Part shown: positions 57,456 through 64,000 of the stretch, in pieces
Layout: each line of letters opens with the position of its first letter
How positions within the stretch are numbered: position 1 is the first letter of the stretch
Assembly: GCF_014193675.1 (NCBI RefSeq)
Contig: NZ_BLXZ01000003.1
Span: 62,001-126,000 of the forward strand
Source: Geomonas limicola
GTDB lineage: Bacteria; Desulfobacterota; Desulfuromonadia; Geobacterales; Geobacteraceae
Direction of reading: 5' to 3'
Length of the DNA stretch: 64,000 nt
Notes under the pieces: generated by a model
The model's input: the letters and a program-made list of their open reading frames with translations, nothing else
Databases searched by the model: none
Told to the model about the DNA's origin: nothing
Translations under genes and position numbers: made by a program

Positions 57456-58148
57456 TTAGGCTGCTTCCCTGCGGCGCTTGGCGATTTCGGCTTCGGAGGC
57501 GCGCAGGTAGCGGGGGTTCAGCAGGGGAAGCGGTATGAAGTTTTCAGCCAGTGCATCATTGAGGGCCAGGGTGGCCCCGGCAGCGGCGCGCGGCAGGTGG
57601 CAGTGCCAGGCGGGGAAGATGGCAAGCTCGCCGAGGGTAGCCTCGATCAGTTCACGGTAGCGCAGGGCGCCCTCCCCCAGGAAAACGGTGGGGGCTTCGA
57701 TGCTGGCGAGAAAATCCTTGGGGGGCAGGACTGCATCGTCCCTCAGCGGCTGGGCGAGGTCGGTCACCCGGTAGAGACCCGCGTAGACCTCCTGTTTCCT
57801 CGCATCGAACAGGGGTGCCACCTGGCAGGCGCAGTGCGGCAGGTTCATGGCGAGCATGGCAAGCGACGAGAAGCCGAGCGTCGGTTTGCCAGTAGCGAGC
57901 GCAAGTCCCTTGACCATGGCGATGCCGACCCGGACTCCGGTAAAGGAACCGGGACCGAGCGAGGTGGCAAAGGCATCCAGGTCATCGGGGGTAAGCCCGG
58001 CGGCGGCCAGGAGTTTGTCGATTGCGTCCGGCAGGCGCCCGGAACTGCTGCGGTCCTCGCCAAGGATGCTCTCGCCGAGCAAGGTCGCACCGTTACTTAA
58101 GGCTACCGAGGAACAGTTGCTGGAGGTATCTATGGTGAGGATCTTCAA
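57456..58148 (-). CDS. tsaB: tRNA threonylcarbamoyladenosine biosynthesis protein TsaB
   Basis: The 230-residue ASKHA-fold protein helps TsaD make the t6A37 tRNA modification. It starts (TTG 58148) LKILTIDTSSNCSSVALSNG and has SLGPGSFTGVRVGIAMVKGL, the family signature, then DARKQEVYAGLY. TTG is the only start that fits the family N-terminus; AAGG lies six bases upstream. It is near rseP and dxr but about 140 bases away, in a region containing a C-rich repeat. Confidence 0.93.
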   Translation of the reverse strand: MKILTIDTSSNCSSVALSNGATLLGESILGEDRSSSGRLPDAIDKLLAAAGLTPDDLDAFATSLGPGSFTGVRVGIAMVKGLALATGKPTLGFSSLAMLAMNLPHCACQVAPLFDARKQEVYAGLYRVTDLAQPLRDDAVLPPKDFLASIEAPTVFLGEGALRYRELIEATLGELAIFPAWHCHLPRAAAGATLALNDALAENFIPLPLLNPRYLRASEAEIAKRRREAA

Positions 58149-58286
58149 GGGGAACCTTTGCTCGAGATTGGTGACTCGGTTCAGCTTTTCCGACTGATTC
58201 CAACTCCCCCTCGCCCTCCGGGAGAGGGGTTCCACGTCCCGGTTAAGGAGCAGACGGCAATCTCAGGGAGTCAGAGTCCGTACACT

Positions 58287-59351
58287 TTACGCCTTGCTCA
58301 TGATCATGCGGGCGATGTCGTTGTAGAAGGCGAGGGTCATCAGGCTGATCAGGAGCACGAGACCCACCTGCTGCGCCACTTCGCGGGCCTTTTTGCTGAC
58401 CGGGCGGCCGATGATGAGCTCGATGATGAAAAATGCCAGGTGACCGCCGTCCAGAACCGGCACCGGCAAGAGGTTCAAGACACCGAGGTTGATGGACAAA
58501 AGTGCCACGAAGGCGAGGAAGTTGATCCCCCCCGCGGCCGCCTGCTGGCCTGCCATCTTCACGATCATGATCGGCCCGCCGATGGTGTCGAGCGGAATGG
58601 CACGCTCCACCAGCCTCACCAGCGAGAGCACGGTGAGCTTGATCACGTTCCAGCACTGGGCAGTCCCCTTCTGGATCGCCTCGAGCGGCGGGAAGTGATC
58701 GATGACCGTGTCACCGGCCGAAACCACGCCGACGATGGGCTGGGTCACCGTCTCGCCCAAGAGGTTCTTCGCGGTACGGCTCTCCGGCACCATGGTGAAC
58801 GTCTTGGCCTCCTGGCCGCGCTTCACCTGGAGTTCCAGCGGTGCAAGCTTCCCTTCGGCGATGATCTTGGCGAACTCGTCCCAGCGGTTGACGGCTTTGC
58901 CGTTTACCGCGGTGATCAGGTCACCCGCCAGGAGACCTGCTTTGGCCGCCGGTTTTCCCGGCATCACTTCACCGACCTTGGTGGTGACCGCAGGGACTCC
59001 CATCAGGTAGATGACGATGAAGATCAAAAGCGCGAAGAGGAGGTTGAACACCGGCCCCGCCGCAACGATGGCGATTCTCTGCAGGGGCGACTTCTCGGCG
59101 AAGGACTGCTTGAGTTGCTCCTCGGAGACCTCGGCGTCCTCCCCCTCCCCCACCATTTTTACGTAGCCCCCCAGCGGAAGTGCGGAGAGCAGGTACTCGG
59201 TCTCGCCCACCTTCTTGCCGATGATCTTGGGGCCGAAACCAAGGGAAAATTTCTCCACTCCCACGCCGCAGCTCTTGGCGAGCAGAAAGTGCCCCAGTTC
59301 GTGAATGAATATCAGCACCCCAAGGGCGATGATCGCAAAGATGATACTCAT
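58287..59351 (-). CDS. rseP: RseP-like site-2 metalloprotease
   Basis: The 354-residue inner-membrane protease has the HExxH motif at His17-Glu18-His21 in the first transmembrane segment, a C-terminal NLLPVPVLDGGHLAFF motif holding the third zinc ligand, and one PDZ domain (VGEVMPGKPAAKAGLLAGDL) between segments. It cleaves anti-sigma factors and leftover signal peptides. It is downstream of dxr, as in many bacteria. E. coli RseP has two PDZ domains; this shorter form has one. Confidence 0.95.
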   Translation of the reverse strand: MSIIFAIIALGVLIFIHELGHFLLAKSCGVGVEKFSLGFGPKIIGKKVGETEYLLSALPLGGYVKMVGEGEDAEVSEEQLKQSFAEKSPLQRIAIVAAGPVFNLLFALLIFIVIYLMGVPAVTTKVGEVMPGKPAAKAGLLAGDLITAVNGKAVNRWDEFAKIIAEGKLAPLELQVKRGQEAKTFTMVPESRTAKNLLGETVTQPIVGVVSAGDTVIDHFPPLEAIQKGTAQCWNVIKLTVLSLVRLVERAIPLDTIGGPIMIVKMAGQQAAAGGINFLAFVALLSINLGVLNLLPVPVLDGGHLAFFIIELIIGRPVSKKAREVAQQVGLVLLISLMTLAFYNDIARMIMSKA

Positions 59352-59472
59352 AAGGTTTCCCTCTCAGATGACGCGATGCCTAGGATGCGCCGGTGTGGGA
59401 AAAGCGATATAAAGTTGGCTCTCGTTACCTGCTTACTGTGCACTATCTCCAGGACCAATTCAATCCTTTTAG

Positions 59473-60633
59473 CTACGGCTGCGGCACGCCCAGAACTTCG
59501 CGCGCGGTGCGGCGTCCCCAGAGGTCGGCCTCGAGGACCTCCTCGATGGAGTTGAGCGCGTGCGGGGTGTGCAGGTTCATGACCTTCTCGATCGACTCGG
59601 CGATGGCCATGAAACCGATGCGTCCCCCCAGGAAGGCGTCGACGGCGATCTCGTTGGCCGCGTTCATGACGGCCGGCATGCTCTCGCCGGACTCGGACGC
59701 CTGGTAGGCGAGCCTCAGTGCCGGGAAGCGGTCCAGGTCGGGGTTGAAGAAGGTAAGCCCGGAAAGCGTGGTGAGGTCGAGCGGCTTCACGCCGGACGGG
59801 ATGCGCGCCGGGTAGGTGAGCGCGTAGGCGATGGGCCCCTTCATATCGGGAACTCCGAGCTGCGCCATCACGCTGCCGTCCACGTACTCCACCATCGAGT
59901 GGATGATGCTCTGCGGATGCACGTTGACGTCGATCCGGGAGACCGGGATGTCGAAGAGCCAGCGGGCCTCGATGACCTCGAGCCCCTTGTTCATCATGGT
60001 GGCAGAGTCGACGGTGATCTTGCGTCCCATGCTCCAGTTCGGGTGGTTGAGAGCGTCGGTCACCGTGGCGTTGGCCAGGCGGTCGCGGGACCAGTTCAGA
60101 AACGGCCCGCCCGAGGCGGTCAGGATCACGCGGGAGATGTCCTGGTCGCGGTGTCCCACCATGGACTGGAACACGGCACAGTGCTCGCTGTCCACCGGGT
60201 AGAGCTTGACACCCTTCTCGCGCACCATGTTCATGACCAGGTGGCCGGCAGTTACCAGGGTTTCCTTGTTGGCGAGCGCCACATCCTTGCCTGCCATGAT
60301 GGCTGCCGCGGTCGGCACCAGGCCGGCGGCGCCCACGATGGCGGCCACCACCATAGTGGTTTCGGCGGCGGTTGCAGCGGCGATCATGCCAGCGACGCCG
60401 TGCAGGATCTCCGGCTTCTTGCCGGTGAGCATCTTCTTGAGGGTGCGCGCCTTGTGCTCGTTGAGCACCGAGACGACCTCGGGGGAGTACTTCTCGATCT
60501 GCTCCTTGAGGAGTTCCATGTTGGAGCCGGCGGTCAGCGCGACCACCTTGAACATGTCGGGCTGCGCCGAGACGACGTCGAGCGTGCTGACGCCGATGGA
60601 GCCGGTGGAGCCGAGAATGGTGAGTTTTTTCAT
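59473..60633 (-). CDS. dxr: 1-deoxy-D-xylulose 5-phosphate reductoisomerase
   Basis: The 386-residue enzyme makes MEP, the second step of the non-mevalonate isoprenoid route. Motifs are [20 protein letters not shown] (NADPH), [28 protein letters not shown] (here [14 protein letters not shown]), [11 protein letters not shown] and [23 protein letters not shown] 60633 (MKKLTILGS) is used. It lies between cdsA and rseP and supplies precursors for UppS. Confidence 0.97.
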   Translation of the reverse strand: MKKLTILGSTGSIGVSTLDVVSAQPDMFKVVALTAGSNMELLKEQIEKYSPEVVSVLNEHKARTLKKMLTGKKPEILHGVAGMIAAATAAETTMVVAAIVGAAGLVPTAAAIMAGKDVALANKETLVTAGHLVMNMVREKGVKLYPVDSEHCAVFQSMVGHRDQDISRVILTASGGPFLNWSRDRLANATVTDALNHPNWSMGRKITVDSATMMNKGLEVIEARWLFDIPVSRIDVNVHPQSIIHSMVEYVDGSVMAQLGVPDMKGPIAYALTYPARIPSGVKPLDLTTLSGLTFFNPDLDRFPALRLAYQASESGESMPAVMNAANEIAVDAFLGGRIGFMAIAESIEKVMNLHTPHALNSIEEVLEADLWGRRTAREVLGVPQP

Positions 60634-60768
60634 AGTACCCTCTTGGACGTTCAAACCGGTGCCCCCGCCTGAAGCAGAGTCCGGTCAATCGCAGGTGTGT
60701 GTTACAACTTCTACGGCTCTCCCGCCCCCTTGGCGGGGGTGGGGGGGCTTAAGCGACGGCAGCTTCGC

Positions 60769-61560
60769 CTAGCGCAGCAGGAAATAGGCGTAGTAAAACG
60801 CGGCCGGGCCGGCGAAGAGGATGCTGTCCAACCGGTCCAGTATACCGCCGTGCCCCGGGAAGATGACGCCGGAATCCTTCACGCCACAGCTTCTCTTGAT
60901 GAGCGACTCGAAGAGATCGCCCAACTGTCCCAGCACTCCCAGTACCAGGGCCGTCGCCACGCAGTCGACAGGGGTAAGCTCCGGGAAGAAGATCGCCTTG
61001 GCCACGAAGGCACCGGCGACGCTCCCGGCCAACCCGCCCAGGGATCCTTCCACACTTTTTTTGGGGCTGACCGCCGGGTAGAGCTTGGTCTTGCCGAAAG
61101 AGCTCCCCACGTAGTACGCGGCGGAATCGCCGGTCATCACGATCACCATGATCAGGAAGAGCCAGGGGATGCCGTGCGGCAGCATGCGGATCAGGATGAG
61201 GTGGGAAAGCAAAAGCGGCACGTAGAGGAACCCCATGAGAACCAGGGCACTGTCGGCCGCGGCCTGCGGGATCTCCTTCAGCCTGAACAGGGCGATGAGC
61301 GCAAACCCCAGGACAAGGGCGGTGAAGGTCATGAGTGGAACGATGGGGCTGCCGGAGAAGACCGTGAAGACCGAGCAGGCTCCCGCCAGGGCGGCGACGC
61401 GCCCCTCCCCCCTGCGGGTCGGAAGCGTCATCCGGTAGAACTCGTCCAGGCCGGCGAGCGCAATCAGAAAGATCAACAGGGAAAACTGGAACGCCGTGGC
61501 CTTCAGGGTGAACAGGATGACCAGCGGCAGCAGTATGGCGGCGGTGATTAGTCGTTGGAT
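60769..61560 (-). CDS. cdsA: Phosphatidate cytidylyltransferase, probable AUC start codon
   Basis: The integral membrane enzyme makes CDP-diacylglycerol for PssA. It has about eight transmembrane segments and the C-terminal signature KRSCGVKDSGVIFPGHGGIL, then DRLDS. The family start (M/L)QRLITAAILLPL coincides with an ATC codon at 61560-61558, six bases after a perfect AAGGAG; no ATG, GTG or TTG is nearby. The only upstream alternative in frame, TTG 61596, has no ribosome site. The gene starts about 40 bases after uppS. The start is inferred; the enzyme identity is firm. Confidence 0.93.
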   Translation of the reverse strand: MQRLITAAILLPLVILFTLKATAFQFSLLIFLIALAGLDEFYRMTLPTRRGEGRVAALAGACSVFTVFSGSPIVPLMTFTALVLGFALIALFRLKEIPQAAADSALVLMGFLYVPLLLSHLILIRMLPHGIPWLFLIMVIVMTGDSAAYYVGSSFGKTKLYPAVSPKKSVEGSLGGLAGSVAGAFVAKAIFFPELTPVDCVATALVLGVLGQLGDLFESLIKRSCGVKDSGVIFPGHGGILDRLDSILFAGPAAFYYAYFLLR

Positions 61561-61602
61561 AGCGCACTCCTTGACGTGCGGGGGATCCCGACGCAAACGG
61601 GT

Positions 61603-62349
<747 letters not shown>

Positions 62350-62365
62350 ACCCACCCTAGAAACA

Positions 62366-62394
62366 AAAAATCCCCAACGCTGGGGGTTTACGCA
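62366..62394 (-). terminator. Terminator between frr and uppS
   Basis: On the minus strand CCCCCAGCGTTGGGG is followed by ATTTTTTG, a short but good intrinsic terminator, suggesting that uppS onward is partly transcribed from its own promoter. Confidence 0.8.
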
Positions 62395-62461
62395 AAAAGT
62401 GGTGCTGCGGCAACCGGTTAAACGGGCGGGGGAACCAGGGGGCACCCCGCCCGTTCTGCGG

Positions 62462-63019
62462 TTAGATCTCCATGACCTCTTTTTCCTTGTGCTGCTGTAC
62501 CTCGTCCACCTTGGCCACGTGGGCGTTGGTGGAATCCTGCACGTCTTTCTCGGCGCGCTTCAGCTCGTCCTCGGAAATCGCCTTGTCCTTCTCGAGCTTC
62601 TTCAGCTTGTCGATGGCGTCGCGGCGGATGTTCCTGAGGGCCACCTTGGCCTCCTCGGCGTCGCGCTTCATCTGCTTCACGATGTCCTTGCGGCGCTCCT
62701 CGGTGAGGGGCGGCAGGGACAGACGGATCACCTTGCCGTCGTTGGCCGGGGTGAGCCCGAGGTTCGAGTTGAGGATGGCCTTCTCGATGACCTGGATCAT
62801 CTTGGGTTCCCAGGGCTGGATGGTGATGGTGCGCGGCTCCGGGACCGAGAGGGTGGCCACCTGGCTTACCGGCGACGGGGTGCCGTAGAAGTCGACGCGC
62901 ACGTCGTCCAACAGGCTTGAGTTGGCGCGGCCGGTACGTACCCGCTGGTATTCCTTCCTGAGAGCGTCGATGGTCTTGTCCATGTGGACATTCATGTCGG
63001 CGATAACGTCCTTGATCAT
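62462..63019 (-). CDS. frr: Ribosome recycling factor
   Basis: The 185-residue tRNA-shaped protein splits post-termination ribosomes with EF-G. The sequence follows the family throughout: LRKEYQRVRTGRANSSLLDD, VDFYGTPSPVSQVATLSVPE, IQPWEPKMIQVIEKAILNSN and LSLPPLTEERRKDIVKQMKR. It is directly downstream of pyrH (2 bases between genes). Confidence 0.97.
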   Translation of the reverse strand: MIKDVIADMNVHMDKTIDALRKEYQRVRTGRANSSLLDDVRVDFYGTPSPVSQVATLSVPEPRTITIQPWEPKMIQVIEKAILNSNLGLTPANDGKVIRLSLPPLTEERRKDIVKQMKRDAEEAKVALRNIRRDAIDKLKKLEKDKAISEDELKRAEKDVQDSTNAHVAKVDEVQQHKEKEVMEI

Positions 63020-63021
63020 GC

Positions 63022-63855
<834 letters not shown>

Positions 63856-63867
63856 GATGTGGGGGGG

Positions 63868-63908
63868 CAAAAAAAAGAGCCGCCCATTTTCATGGCCGGC
63901 TCTGTGGG
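63868..63908 (-). terminator. Terminator after tsf
   Basis: On the minus strand AGAGCCGGCC and GGGCGGCTCT pair around ATGAAAAT with one bulge, followed by a T-run of seven or eight. Confidence 0.85.
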
Positions 63909-63913
63909 TTGCG

Positions 63914-64000
63914 TTACACGCCGGCCGCCGCGGCGACCTCTGCCGCGAAGTCGCTTTCCTTCTTGGCCAAGCCCTCGCCGAGCACGAAGCGTGCGAAACG
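63914..64000 (-). CDS. tsf: Elongation factor Ts, C-terminal end only
   Basis: The last 28 residues visible, RFARFVLGEGLAKKESDFAA then EVAAAGV, match the conserved EF-Ts C-terminus (R-F-x-L-G-E-G-L-x-K). EF-Ts exchanges GDP on EF-Tu. The start lies beyond the right edge of the window. The order tsf, pyrH, frr supports it. Confidence 0.92.
   Translation of the reverse strand, partial: RFARFVLGEGLAKKESDFAAEVAAAAGV

Overview
The window joins two unlike regions. Bases 1 to roughly 24,200 are most of a Mu-like transposable prophage, read almost entirely on the minus strand. Bases ~24,280 to 64,000 are a chromosomal region of a Geobacter-like member of the Desulfuromonadales/Geobacterales. The assignment rests on a high-GC background, a tungsten aldehyde:ferredoxin oxidoreductase cluster, a T-box upstream of leuA, the pssA-psd-ilv-leuA neighbourhood, the tsf-pyrH-frr-uppS-cdsA-dxr-rseP-tsaB run, a CFI-box secreted metalloprotease, and several families of dispersed intergenic repeats.

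Prophage, from its immunity end (right) to its late end (left). A plus-strand S24-type repressor is followed by an overlapping small secreted protein. Divergent from it are a Ner-like regulator, whose mRNA is probably leaderless, the MuA-type DDE transposase and the MuB-type ATPase. Next come many small early genes: HTH proteins, a DUF3164 protein, a PP-loop/Fe-S protein, GemA and others. A Mor-family activator closes the middle region and a terminator follows. The late genes are then GH108 endolysin, small lipoprotein, holin-like protein, overlapping spanin-like pair, DksA-like protein, DUF2730 protein, small and large terminase, portal, gpF, gpG, protease/scaffold gpI, decoration protein, major capsid gpT, gp35, gp36, gp37, gp38 and tail sheath gpL, which runs off the window at base 1. 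Every module needed for lysogeny, transposition, lysis and head assembly looks intact; tail genes beyond the sheath lie outside. The right-hand attachment end cannot be fixed to the base but lies between ~24,080 and ~24,285.

Chromosome: an orphan HicB-like protein and folD (24.3-25.7 kb); a PstS-like binding protein overlapping a hybrid histidine kinase (26.0-29.3 kb); an aldehyde:ferredoxin oxidoreductase cluster with ferredoxin-like, FAD, MoaD-like and ThiF/MoeB-like proteins (29.3-34.1 kb); tandem Hsp20 genes (35.2-36.1 kb); a lipoprotein, a protoglobin sensor and a CruF-like membrane protein (36.2-38.7 kb); an Mla-type lipid transport permease and MCE protein without an ATPase between them, preceded by a large secreted W/F/Y-rich repeat protein (38.9-42.3 kb); leuC-leuD (42.6-44.6 kb); a LOG-family protein and a cold shock gene (44.7-46.2 kb); a secreted MXAN_6640-like metalloprotease (46.5-48.8 kb); leuA under T-box control (49.1-51.1 kb); pssA, psd, ilvN, ilvB and ilvD (51.3-57.2 kb, without ilvC); and tsaB, rseP, dxr, cdsA, uppS, frr, pyrH and tsf to the right edge.

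The leu/ilv genes form the leucine/valine/isoleucine pathway. pssA, psd and cdsA supply phospholipids, dxr and uppS the isoprenoid/undecaprenyl route, and the Mla genes envelope lipid traffic. The best leads for something new are the signal-peptide-like extension on the phage major capsid protein, the leaderless ner transcript with an operator over its start codon, the PstS-like/hybrid-kinase pair, the protoglobin with a four-cysteine tail, and a probable AUC start codon in cdsA. No CRISPR array, tRNA or rRNA gene was seen.
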